NCBI RefSeq assembly: GCF_000277815.2
Contig: NC_018480.1
Location: forward strand, 124,001-188,000
Direction of reading: 5' to 3'
DNA: 64,000 nucleotides
DNA from: Encephalitozoon hellem ATCC 50504
Lineage: Eukaryota > Microsporidia > Unikaryonidae
The position numbers were made by a program, and so were the translations under genes. Positions 55,210-62,573 of the stretch are shown piece by piece; within the stretch, counting starts at the first letter, position 1, and the number at the start of each line of letters is the position of its first letter. The notes under the pieces were generated by a model. It had not been told where the DNA came from. It saw only the letters and a program-made list of their open reading frames with translations, and searched no databases.

Positions 55210-55623
55210 TTATTCCCTAACCTTTTCAATGATTTCCTTGACAACAGTCCTTCCTTTTTCCGTTAGCATATCTTTAGAGTGTTCATTTATCCACCCCATG
55301 TTCTTCAGATTCTCAAGCACTGAGATGCCTATTTCCGGGAAGGCATTAACGTACTTGCTGGGCCGGCATCCCCTGTTCTTACGAGTTCCATACCTCTTTG
55401 CAAGGAATTCTGGCGTGACAGCCCCTTTGATTGAGATCTGCCTTACAATGGAGGCCATTCTTGTGAAATACCAGTCATCCTCAATGGGTGCCTGTTCCTT
55501 GCCAGTTCCGGTCTTCATAATATCATAATCTTGGAGAGGAACTACCATGTTGGTTGATTTAAGATAAGACTTAAGCGCCTCGTTGAACTTCTCTGGTCTA
55601 ACCTCGTAGATCTCTTCGATCAT
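55210..55623 (-). CDS. RPS19: Small-subunit ribosomal protein eS19
   Basis: Starting at MIEEIYEVRPEKFNEALKSYL gives 137 residues, the usual eS19 size. The core DDWYFTRMASIVRQISIKG and YGTRKNRGCRPSKYVNA, plus a final GRTVVKEI, mark the family. This ATG is chosen over 55647 because the AAAATTTT box and CCCC lie between the two. eS19 is needed for 40S maturation. No intron is seen. It is divergent to the QTRT2-like gene with 75 bases between starts. Confidence 0.97.
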   Translation of the reverse strand: MIEEIYEVRPEKFNEALKSYLKSTNMVVPLQDYDIMKTGTGKEQAPIEDDWYFTRMASIVRQISIKGAVTPEFLAKRYGTRKNRGCRPSKYVNAFPEIGISVLENLKNMGWINEHSKDMLTEKGRTVVKEIIEKVRE

Positions 55624-55625
55624 CT

Positions 55626-55639
55626 GGGGTGAAAATTTT
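55626..55639 (-). promoter_or_regulatory. AAATTTT plus CCCC start signal of eS19
   Basis: On the minus strand AAAATTTT is followed by CA, CCCC, AG and the ATG at 55623. The arrangement nearly equals those of eL15, EF-2 and BFR1, and it settles which of two in-frame ATGs is used. Confidence 0.7.
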
Positions 55640-55698
55640 GCCGTCATCAAAATCGTATGCCTTTGCAAGCAATTAGGGCATTCGCAACAAAACCCTAA

Positions 55699-56367
55699 AT
55701 GCAGCCTTCATACTTCATATCAACAAAGTCCTGTGTGGTTCCACACGTGGTAGATCCTCAGTCGATTCCTTCTACAAACAAGAACATGAAGATATACATC
55801 GATGATATTCTGTACAAGGATTCTGCCTATGAGGGGGGATTTGACCTGGAGATAAAGGAATTCTGTTCTTTTTCCAGTATAAAAACCTGCTTGGGATTTA
55901 GAAACAGGCCCAAGACTTTGGTTTCAAAGAGAGGACATTACAAGCTTAAGAAAGAGAGGTACGAGGAGCTTCTTGGTGTTCTGAAGCCGGACTACCATGC
56001 AGATTTCGACACGGGGAAGATCTTTGTAGAGGGGAATGAGCTAATAGAGCCCAAGGATGTAGGTGAGTTTGTAGAGCTTCTAAACGGGGGCCATTTGCTT
56101 TTTGGAACAGAGTTCGTCAATAATCTTGTCAATCAAGGGATGATGATGAGGTTTGATGGATGTAAGATTGACGTTTGCAGAATATTCGATTGCAAGTGCT
56201 GCGGAGACCTATCTCCTGGGTATCTTGAATATCTCTGGAACATCAAGGAGATGAATGCGTTCACATATCTTGCAATACACAACTATAATGTCCTTGATGA
56301 GATCTTCAAGGCCATAGGCCTCAATAAATTAAGTTGTGGCGATGTGAAGGCGGGAGATAGGGTTTAG
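55699..56367 (+). CDS. Shortened queuine tRNA-ribosyltransferase subunit 2-like protein (QTRT2)
   Basis: The 222-residue protein looks like the two ends of QTRT2 joined. The start FISTKSCVVPHVVDPQ fits the QTRT2 opening TxxGxVPHLT, and residues 73-104 (TLVSKRGHYKLKKERYEELL, then KPD) fit the segment before the active site. The end, FDCKCCGDLSPGYLEYL then LAIHNYN, fits CDCYTCxNYSRAYLHHL then LLTIHNL, the zinc motif. Cysteines 165 and 168 and His194 are kept but the first cysteine is Phe163. QTRT2 is about 400 residues, so much of the TIM barrel is gone. It should be non-catalytic. The ATG follows CCC. Confidence 0.55.
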   Translation: MQPSYFISTKSCVVPHVVDPQSIPSTNKNMKIYIDDILYKDSAYEGGFDLEIKEFCSFSSIKTCLGFRNRPKTLVSKRGHYKLKKERYEELLGVLKPDYHADFDTGKIFVEGNELIEPKDVGEFVELLNGGHLLFGTEFVNNLVNQGMMMRFDGCKIDVCRIFDCKCCGDLSPGYLEYLWNIKEMNAFTYLAIHNYNVLDEIFKAIGLNKLSCGDVKAGDRV

Positions 56368-56464
56368 AGAATGCATCTATTCTTAAGACATCTTTTGATT
56401 GCAGTACTTTTTATTCTTCTGTCTGTAGCCAAGAATTTAATAGATTGGAAAATATTTACCCCAA

Positions 56465-57007
56465 ATGAGTTTAAGTGTTGTCTCTGTGGATCAATTTGTA
56501 GGCTTTGCTTTGTCGATAATATCAATGAAGATTTCTGGAAATCCGATGTTCAAAACACCAAAGGCAATATGGATACTGAGGGGAGTCTATCTGTGCTCTA
56601 ATCTCATTCAACTTATGTTTTCACTCTACATAATGAAGAAGATCAAGAGTACAAATGACAGCCGCAAGGTTAAGATAAAGAGGGAAGCAACACTTTTCAA
56701 AGACAACAACGAAGAGGAGGAGGAGGAAATGACATATGCCAGCTACGACGAATCTGAGCTCACCAAATCGATCAGGACAGCAGTAATCCAGTTTTTGATC
56801 ATTGCTGTGCTTCACTTCAAATTGGAGGTTGTTCAGCCATTATTTGCACAATCATTTGTTCCATTAAGAAACCTTCTTCTTAGTCCCCTCTATGCTGCAT
56901 ATATCTGGAATAGACCTGTTCTGAGGCCATTTGAGGCAAACATGCTGTTCCAGAAGGCACCTAAAGAATCTATGGCATCTGAAAAGAAAAGAGTCAAGGA
57001 GGACTGA
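56465..57007 (+). CDS. SND3: PHO88/SND3 ER membrane protein
   Basis: The 180-residue protein has hydrophobic segments near residues 5-22, 35-57 and 103-122, and a charged linker with a run of seven Glu. The second half, LTKSIRTAVIQFLIIAVLHFK followed by QPLFAQSFVPLRNLL, follows yeast Pho88 (IDRAIKSIYTGMAMMAFMHLYLK then NPLFMQSISPVKGAL). Pho88/Snd3 works in the SRP-independent SND route into the ER. The ATG follows CCCC at two bases. The gene is tandem with and 97 bases after the QTRT2-like gene. Confidence 0.8.
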   Translation: MSLSVVSVDQFVGFALSIISMKISGNPMFKTPKAIWILRGVYLCSNLIQLMFSLYIMKKIKSTNDSRKVKIKREATLFKDNNEEEEEEMTYASYDESELTKSIRTAVIQFLIIAVLHFKLEVVQPLFAQSFVPLRNLLLSPLYAAYIWNRPVLRPFEANMLFQKAPKESMASEKKRVKED

Positions 57008-57121
57008 TTAAACAATCCATAAATATTTTCTTATCATTTTAAAATTTGTGTTTACTGCGAGGATTCAATGTATGCGCTCTTCCGAAGGAAATAAAAGTTT
57101 GATCCTTGTTTTAATCCCTAT

Positions 57122-57466
57122 ATGGGAAATGATGTGACCCAAGACGAAGACATAAGCACGATCGAAGCCACGAATGCAAGCCTGTACGGGGAGAGTGACA
57201 TCATCCAGGAAGAAAAGAGCATAATTCGCGTGAAGGTTCAGCAGAAGAAGGGGACAAAGAAAGTGACTATTATTGAGAACATACCCAAGGAGCTTAGGGA
57301 AGGCTTGCTATCCTCTCTCAAAAAGGAAATGGGATGTGGCGGAATACTACTCGATGATAAGTCATCAATCCAACTACAAGGGGATAAAACGAACATGGGG
57401 ATTGTCAGCTACCTAAAGAAATATGTTAAGGACTGTAAAGTCGAGTTGAATGGAAGAGTCAGGTAG
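57122..57466 (+). CDS. SUI1: Translation initiation factor eIF1 (SUI1)
   Basis: The 114-residue protein has a short acidic N-terminus and the SUI1 domain: IIRVKVQQKKGTKKVTIIENI, then MGCGGILLDDKSSIQLQGDKT and a last helix and strand SYLKKYVKDCKVELNG. The phrase IQLQGD is the core eIF1 signature. eIF1 sits near the P site and enforces AUG choice. CCC lies about four bases before the ATG. DENR/MCT partners contain the same domain but are longer. Length equals yeast eIF1 (108). Confidence 0.95.
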   Translation: MGNDVTQDEDISTIEATNASLYGESDIIQEEKSIIRVKVQQKKGTKKVTIIENIPKELREGLLSSLKKEMGCGGILLDDKSSIQLQGDKTNMGIVSYLKKYVKDCKVELNGRVR

Positions 57467-57538
57467 GGCACATGGACCTCCTCAAGCGAGAAAGAGCGTC
57501 TCCCGAATTAAACAAAGTTAATATTCGTCTTTTAATAA

Positions 57539-58135
57539 TTAGTTTGTGAAGTCTAGAGGCTCAAAAAGAATCCTATCGGGTGCCTTGAAGACCCTAGACG
57601 TCTTGTGCTTGAAAAGCTCGTTGAGAATGTCAAAGTCGTATCTCTTGCCTATTCTTTTCTTGTTTTTGTTTCTGATTTCAAACTCGTGCAGCTTGTGCTT
57701 CGAGCTACACATCTCGTCCTTTGTTAGAATATCTTTTTGAGATCTATGCTCATGTAGATACATACAATCGCTATTTTGGCATATTGCATTCCTCAGATAG
57801 AATGTACAATATTTTGTGGTTCCATAGGTGCACTTTAGAACTTTCCCGTCTAGAAGGCTTTCATCGACCTCTTGTATGCAGGTCTTTGCCTCTTCGTCTG
57901 TACTGTATGTGATGTAAGCGCTGGCTGTCGACTCAAGTGACGAGGTCCTCTTATTAACCACTATCTTTTTAATTGCGCCAAACTGTCCAAAAAATTCATG
58001 TCTGCTTAGGACGCCTTCGTCAGCATACTTCTGTGGTATGCATATTATATATACTAGGTTCTTCTGCACCACCCTTATGTTCGAGAAGCTTCCTCCTGAC
58101 TGCATAGAAGCTATTAACATCGGCTCTTTAGGCAT
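57539..58135 (-). CDS. NOT4: NOT4-like RRM and CCCH zinc-finger protein lacking the RING domain
   Basis: The 198-residue protein starts near where the RRM of Not4 would start: RVVQKNLVYIICIPQKYADEG, then FFGQFGAIKKIVVNKRTSS, then SAYITYSTDEEAKTCIQEVD. A CCCH finger follows: GTTKYCTFYLRNAICQNSDC and MYLHEH, then LTKDE. These agree closely with CNOT4. The N-terminal C4C4 RING, which gives Not4 its ubiquitin ligase activity, is absent. A CCCC run three bases before the ATG supports this start. The last 60 residues are basic and unique. NOT1 of the same complex lies at 21-26 kb. Confidence 0.9.
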   Translation of the reverse strand: MPKEPMLIASMQSGGSFSNIRVVQKNLVYIICIPQKYADEGVLSRHEFFGQFGAIKKIVVNKRTSSLESTASAYITYSTDEEAKTCIQEVDESLLDGKVLKCTYGTTKYCTFYLRNAICQNSDCMYLHEHRSQKDILTKDEMCSSKHKLHEFEIRNKNKKRIGKRYDFDILNELFKHKTSRVFKAPDRILFEPLDFTN

Positions 58136-58381
58136 CCTTGGGGATTGTCTGCAAAATTTAATATTTATTACTGGTTACTAATAGGTTCAAGAGGCTCACA
58201 AGAGACAGGACTTCTTTCTCCTTCACTACAAATTCTCGATCTGTTTTAACAATAATAATGAAAGCCTTGGTACCAATGGCTACCGCTCCTGTTTAATTCC
58301 TGCATGTAGAACAGCCTATGAAGAAGCGAACAAACAGAACCTTACAAGATAAAAGTACAGAAACATCCCTGTCATATCGCT

Positions 58382-59074
58382 TTAATTCAAAAACATCCCG
58401 GAATCAATATTGTATACACCCTTACCAACCTCAAGAGCCCATATCTCGACATTTTCATTGGTCAGGACACCGTCCTCCGGATGGGCGTTCTTCAAAGCCA
58501 TAATCCCAACCCTCGCCAGCTCCTCGACACCCATCTTCTCATACTCCTCACAGTATGCTTCCAGCACCGTTCTAGACGATTGTGACCTGCACCCTATGCT
58601 CATTCCCTTGACCTCTTTAACATATCCCCTTGGATTGAACTCAACCAGCCTTATCCCTTCATACTCCGTCATGTAAAGCCCAGAAACCCCGTAAAGCCTT
58701 CTTCCATCAACTATTGTCCTCTCAAACGCATCCCTTAACAAGTCCTCAAATACATCTAGAAAATGTGTTGGCCGCCCCTTGATAACTTCCTCCCTAACAC
58801 TTTTGTCGATCAAGTAGTCCACAATCTGTTGCCCATCATTGGTAATTCCAGAAAACGTAAACAGAGACCTCTTGTCAATAGAAAACACTTTTTTTTGGGT
58901 GTCAGCAAGCTTCGACCTCTTCTCGTTGTGGGCTATCAAGATACCAACATTTTTGTTTCTAAGCCCAACAACCGTGTTCCCAAGCTCCGTTGTTTGCTGA
59001 ATGAAGTCCAGCTGCTTCACACTGCCCTCGGGATTGAATATCTTGAACATGTTGTATCTTGCCTGAGAACCCAT
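58382..59074 (-). CDS. PRE5: 20S proteasome alpha-type subunit, probably alpha6 (PRE5/PSMA1)
   Basis: The 230-residue protein has the alpha-subunit N-terminal pattern [15 protein letters not shown], then [17 protein letters not shown]. The segment [20 protein letters not shown], then [13 protein letters not shown], matches PSMA1/Pre5 (LAAHQKKILHVD) more than other alphas. Later come [20 protein letters not shown] and [14 protein letters not shown]. No N-terminal catalytic threonine exists, as expected. The ATG at 59074 is chosen because of CCCC upstream; one at 59104 adds ten residues. It belongs to the gate-forming outer ring. Confidence 0.87.
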   Translation of the reverse strand: MGSQARYNMFKIFNPEGSVKQLDFIQQTTELGNTVVGLRNKNVGILIAHNEKRSKLADTQKKVFSIDKRSLFTFSGITNDGQQIVDYLIDKSVREEVIKGRPTHFLDVFEDLLRDAFERTIVDGRRLYGVSGLYMTEYEGIRLVEFNPRGYVKEVKGMSIGCRSQSSRTVLEAYCEEYEKMGVEELARVGIMALKNAHPEDGVLTNENVEIWALEVGKGVYNIDSGMFLN

Positions 59075-59138
59075 TTCAACTGGGGCTTGGAGTCTTAAAA
59101 ACATTAAACATCATCCATTTATTTCAAGCTTCCAGCCT

Positions 59139-59531
59139 CTAGGATATAATAAATCTCACATGCTCTTGCAGCACAGGGATGTCAAGGTCCTCAACAAACT
59201 TGCTCAGAGATTCGGAATATAACCGAATCACGTCGTCCATTGGGCTTCTTATGCTTCGCTCCATTGCAGACTCGTTGAGATCCCTAAGCTCCTTAAATAT
59301 CCTTTCGACAAAGTTGAGCATTCGAAATGCCTCATTGAAGTAGAGGGAATCAGACGGCGATGCCCCCAGAATTTCCTTGAAGTATCCCTTGATTCTTTCT
59401 TCTAGATCTTCCATCGTCTCCATTCTAGGCGCCTCCTCAAGCCTCTCAAATATCCCAGACCCAGTTCTGCTCGTGAACAATTTGAATGTGTCCTCCCGAA
59501 CTATAAGATCCATAACCCTGTAAAGCATCAT
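59139..59531 (-). CDS. Unknown helical protein
   Basis: Two adjacent ATGs follow CCCC and AGG, a clear start signal. The 130-residue protein is predicted mostly helical (MEDLEERIKGYFKEIL, FNEAFRMLNFVERIFKELRD, DDVIRLYSESLSKFVED), with no cysteine or membrane segment. Its charged amphipathic helices suggest a subunit of a larger complex. I do not recognise a family; kinetochore, Mediator or exocyst-type small subunits are guesses only. It is tandem with the proteasome gene and 64 bases upstream of it. Confidence 0.75.
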   Translation of the reverse strand: MMLYRVMDLIVREDTFKLFTSRTGSGIFERLEEAPRMETMEDLEERIKGYFKEILGASPSDSLYFNEAFRMLNFVERIFKELRDLNESAMERSIRSPMDDVIRLYSESLSKFVEDLDIPVLQEHVRFIIS

Positions 59532-59586
59532 CCTGGGGTTCGAAAACAATACCCAAAAGATTTATATTTCATACATACAAGTTTAT

Positions 59587-60204
59587 TTAGAATGACATAC
59601 ATATCCTCAGAAGAGCTTGGCTGGCGATCTCGTCCATCTCGTCAAAGTCATCCTCATCGAATGACCTTGCTGTGCTTGGAACATACTGGGGAATGTTCTG
59701 GACACTGCTACTTCTCCTCGTCTTTTGATTTACATTTGCTTGAAGAGAACTCACAAAGGTACCCTCCTTTCCATGCCCTACCTCGTAGTTCTTGTGGAAC
59801 TCGTCAATCGAGCAGAACATGCTCTTCCTTCTCACCTTCTCACTCCTTCTTTGTATCGACGAATTCCAGTAGTTCTTTATTGCGTTATCTGTCCTTCCAG
59901 GAAGGTACTTTGCTATCTCTGACCACCGATTCCCAAACTTTGAATGAAGCTCAATTATCAATGCCTCCTCTTCCATAGTAAACGGTTTCTTTGTGATTTG
60001 TGGGTTAAGGTGGTTGTGCCACCTTTCCCTGCATTGTTTCCCAACCCTGCTTCCTAGTTTCTTCGCAATAAACGACCAGTTTTTTGGCGAAAACTCCTTT
60101 ACTAACTTTAACAGCTTCTCATCCTCCTCATGTCTCCATGGACCCTTAACAAGCTTGGCGCCTGTATCCTTTTGATTCTGTGATAACTGATCCAACGAAG
60201 CCAT
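59587..60204 (-). CDS. R2R3-type Myb transcription factor
   Basis: Two Myb repeats lie at about residues 18-120. The first is [16 protein letters not shown] to [24 protein letters not shown], and the second [20 protein letters not shown] to [22 protein letters not shown]. The recognition helices ([12 protein letters not shown] and [10 protein letters not shown]) are typical of c-Myb and plant R2R3 proteins, so sites of YAACNG type are expected. The tail is Ser-rich then acidic, ending [10 protein letters not shown]. It may control development inside the host cell. A GTAAACA forkhead-type sequence (60237-60243, minus strand) lies 33 bases upstream of its start. Confidence 0.95.
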   Translation of the reverse strand: MASLDQLSQNQKDTGAKLVKGPWRHEEDEKLLKLVKEFSPKNWSFIAKKLGSRVGKQCRERWHNHLNPQITKKPFTMEEEALIIELHSKFGNRWSEIAKYLPGRTDNAIKNYWNSSIQRRSEKVRRKSMFCSIDEFHKNYEVGHGKEGTFVSSLQANVNQKTRRSSSVQNIPQYVPSTARSFDEDDFDEMDEIASQALLRICMSF

Positions 60205-60678
60205 AGGATGGCACGCTATCAGGGTTTATATTCTTTTGTTTACAAAAATTAAATTCAATGATATATTTGACATAATTCTGCCTTCGAGATTTAATCATAT
60301 CTCAAATTACTACTAATAAATTTATACGAATTCCCGGGCTCGCATATGTAATGCCATACCCATCTCCTTGGCACTAACCTCTGGTTTCTAGCTATAACTT
60401 TCACTGACAGCTGCTCCAGGGACAATCGTATGTTTCAAATAATGTTCCCAAAGTTCTATAATGAAAGCTGTCCATTTCAGGATTATAGATACACCCGGCT
60501 TTTTTTAACCTTCACGCCTTCCTAAACCAGTAGGCTTTAATTATTGCGGGAAAATCCAAGGAACACCCAGCATGGTGCACCGCTAGTCAATACCATAAAT
60601 CATCGATGAACTGCCCTAGCCTCACAGCCACAAGGCTGCTTTTATCCTCAGCAAATAAATAATACATCCCTCCTTGTA
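60205..60678. other. 474-base stretch without a recognised gene
   Basis: The only gap above 300 bases. The longest ATG-started frames are about 26-31 codons and look accidental. The part next to the Myb gene is AT-rich and serves as its promoter. The middle has a T7 run at 60501-60507, possible for a polymerase III end, but no A/B box or tRNA fold. CAGCC-TTGT-GGCTG can form a small hairpin near 60630. I could not match it to snRNA, SRP or RNase P RNA. Confidence 0.4.
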
Positions 60679-61641
60679 TTAAACCCTATCTCTATAATAC
60701 TCATATTCTCCGTTCCTAAAGGATTCTACTACATACGAGACAACCCTTTCAACATCCACCTCTCTGGAATCTAGTGTTCCTATAAACTCGATAAGTTGCT
60801 CTCCTTGAAGCTCCAATATCTTCCGAGCAAAAAACTTGAGAATGGCTGCAGCAAAGAATATGAAGACAGAGAAGTCAAAGAACAAAAAGAAGTCCCACAT
60901 CCTTAGCACCAACTTGATGTCGAACCTTGTAAATAGGGTTAGGTACCATCCAACGGCGTAGACGCCAATGTCTATGTTTTGATGTAGAAGATGGCCATAC
61001 ACCTCGGGAATCAGAGCCCTGAAAACTTCGTCTTGGATTCTTTGAACACAGGGAACCTTGCTCAGCTTCTTATCAAATAGGGCCTCCAGGTTATTGTTCT
61101 TAATAATACTAACAAGCATCTCAAAAGCTTCCTCTTCGGGAAAATACATCAGGAGTAATGCTGCAGCACTGGACATCCCCTGGCAGTATCCAACATCGGG
61201 GTTGTAGTTTGAATATGCGGTAAGAATATTGAACAGCTCGCACTGACCCCTGCCATACTCTCTGTTGAAGAGAAAGTGTCTTCTGAAAGTTCTTTGGACA
61301 TCCACGTGGATTTGATGCTCATACCCACTCTTCTTGGATATCAGGTTTGAGTAATTGAAGCCAGAAGCCTTCGGCGTAAGCATCCCCCACAGTCTGTACT
61401 TCAGAGACAGAGGAATTCCTCGATATATAAGCCTTCTTGCACCTTCACTTTTGCGCAGTTTTTCTCCGCTGTTTTTGCATCTTTCTATGATGTCATACCA
61501 TTCGTTTTTGATAGAGGCGGGGCTGTCCCTTGATTGGGAGCTGAAGCTGTCGACAACAAACCCATATTCATTTGTGCAGAAGACCTCCTCAGACATTCCG
61601 TTGGAGTTATAAAGCTCTCTTATGCATCTTTCGTTCTTCAT
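60679..61641 (-). CDS. TBC-domain Rab GTPase-activating protein
   Basis: The 320-residue protein is mostly a TBC domain: RRLIYRGIPLSLKYRLWGML at the start, the arginine finger segment IHVDVQRTFRRHFLF (IxxDxxR), the glutamine finger VGYCQGMSSAAALLL, then AVGWYLTLFTRFDIKLVLRMWDFFLF. Both catalytic fingers are present, so it should speed GTP hydrolysis on a Rab. The nearest types are Gyp/TBC1D general members; the Rab target is not visible. The N-terminal 70 residues are polar. TRS31, a Rab exchange-complex subunit, lies at 16.7 kb. Confidence 0.95.
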   Translation of the reverse strand: MKNERCIRELYNSNGMSEEVFCTNEYGFVVDSFSSQSRDSPASIKNEWYDIIERCKNSGEKLRKSEGARRLIYRGIPLSLKYRLWGMLTPKASGFNYSNLISKKSGYEHQIHVDVQRTFRRHFLFNREYGRGQCELFNILTAYSNYNPDVGYCQGMSSAAALLLMYFPEEEAFEMLVSIIKNNNLEALFDKKLSKVPCVQRIQDEVFRALIPEVYGHLLHQNIDIGVYAVGWYLTLFTRFDIKLVLRMWDFFLFFDFSVFIFFAAAILKFFARKILELQGEQLIEFIGTLDSREVDVERVVSYVVESFRNGEYEYYRDRV

Positions 61642-61723
61642 GTTGTTTTCAGGCTGTATTTTTATAAATAGAGGATCTGAAACACCCGAGAAATACCGAT
61701 AGCCCCCTCATGTGGGCATCCTG

Positions 61724-61779
61724 CATTCCCTGGAAGCTTCTGTAATTCAGTATGGTGGGCAGGTACATTCCCGGGAAGC
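61724..61779. repeat. Two near-identical dyad sites upstream of the tetraspanin gene
   Basis: CATTCCCTGGAAGC (61724-61737) and CATTCCCGGGAAGC (61766-61779) differ at one base and are 42 bases apart, centre to centre. Each holds a TTCC-NN-GGAA inverted pair. They lie about 70-125 bases before the tetraspanin ATG and may bind a dimeric factor. Function is inferred. Confidence 0.4.
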
Positions 61780-61849
61780 CACGGAGACGGACCTAGCCTG
61801 AAACAATGCAAGAGATCTGCTGTAAATTAAGAGAATCCTAATGGAATAA

Positions 61850-62431
61850 ATGCATCACAAGAGTACAGTCAAAAAGACATTCAAAGTCGTATTCTTCTTC
61901 ATCCAGGCGCTAGTGTTTATTTCTGGGGTCGGAGGGTCGATAGTCGGAACAACCATCTATTTAACGGCGCAGGAGTTACTTCAGATACCTGCAAAGATAC
62001 TCATGCTTTCATATACTATAGGGGTCCTAGAGGTTCTGTCGGCCATCCTTGGATATACAGCACTATCATCCAGGAGGAAGCTCCGAATGCTAGTTTACAT
62101 CTCGATTACACTTGTACTTATGAACATACAGGCCATAATAGCAGTCAAGAGCTGGGATGTTTACGAAAGGTCACGCGAGTGGGGCGACTGGCGATGGAGC
62201 TCATTGACAGAGAATCAGAGAAACTTTGTTCAGGCAAAGTTCAGGTGCTGTGGGTTTTATAATGCAGCAGATAGAAGCGGATCGAGCTGTGGAGGGGAAA
62301 ATGGATGTGTGGGTGCGGTCTACAAGCTTTCCAAGAGTGTGTCGAAGCTCATACAGAAGATACTAATGTTCCTGTTCTTTTTTGAATCTGTTGGAGTTGG
62401 AATATTAAGCATGCTAAGGCTTAGAAAGTGA
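61850..62431 (+). CDS. Tetraspanin-like four-helix membrane protein
   Basis: The 193-residue protein has membrane segments at about residues 12-35, 48-70, 79-98 and 168-188, and one large loop between the third and fourth. The loop has CCG at 133-135 (FRCCGFYNAADRSG) and cysteines 147 and 153, the four-cysteine set of tetraspanins. The loop is short for the family. Tetraspanins organise membrane protein patches; in a spore-forming parasite a cell-surface or vacuole role is plausible. An ATG nine bases upstream gives only a three-codon frame. Confidence 0.82.
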   Translation: MHHKSTVKKTFKVVFFFIQALVFISGVGGSIVGTTIYLTAQELLQIPAKILMLSYTIGVLEVLSAILGYTALSSRRKLRMLVYISITLVLMNIQAIIAVKSWDVYERSREWGDWRWSSLTENQRNFVQAKFRCCGFYNAADRSGSSCGGENGCVGAVYKLSKSVSKLIQKILMFLFFFESVGVGILSMLRLRK

Positions 62432-62554
62432 CGAGGGGCCTCAAATAATAAACGGGTAGGTGTCTCGCATTTGAACAGTGTTTTTGAAGAGCACAAACTG
62501 AAATGTTCTGACGGTAGGGAGTCCTGGGATCATCTAGGCAAGAACTTATATTTT

Positions 62555-62568
62555 AAAATTTTTCCCCC
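62555..62568 (+). promoter_or_regulatory. AAATTTT plus CCCCC start signal of BFR1
   Basis: AAAATTTTT, then CCCCC, then TTACA and the ATG at 62574. This is the same signal as at eL15, eS19 and EF-2, which suggests that BFR1 is expressed with translation genes. Confidence 0.65.
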
Positions 62569-62573
62569 TTACA

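Noticed and set aside
56371..56601. 76-codon plus-strand frame with a hydrophobic start between QTRT2-like and PHO88
   Set aside because: It overlaps the well-supported PHO88/SND3 gene in another frame, and its ATG has no C or G run.
59530..59545. GGTTCGA-like B box near 59538
   Set aside because: The rest of the B box does not match and no cloverleaf can be drawn. It is the leader of the 130-residue gene.
60205..60678. SRP RNA, based on GGAGCAGC and GAAAC strings on the minus strand
   Set aside because: The helix 8 loop could not be closed with a tetraloop, and no Alu-domain motif was found.
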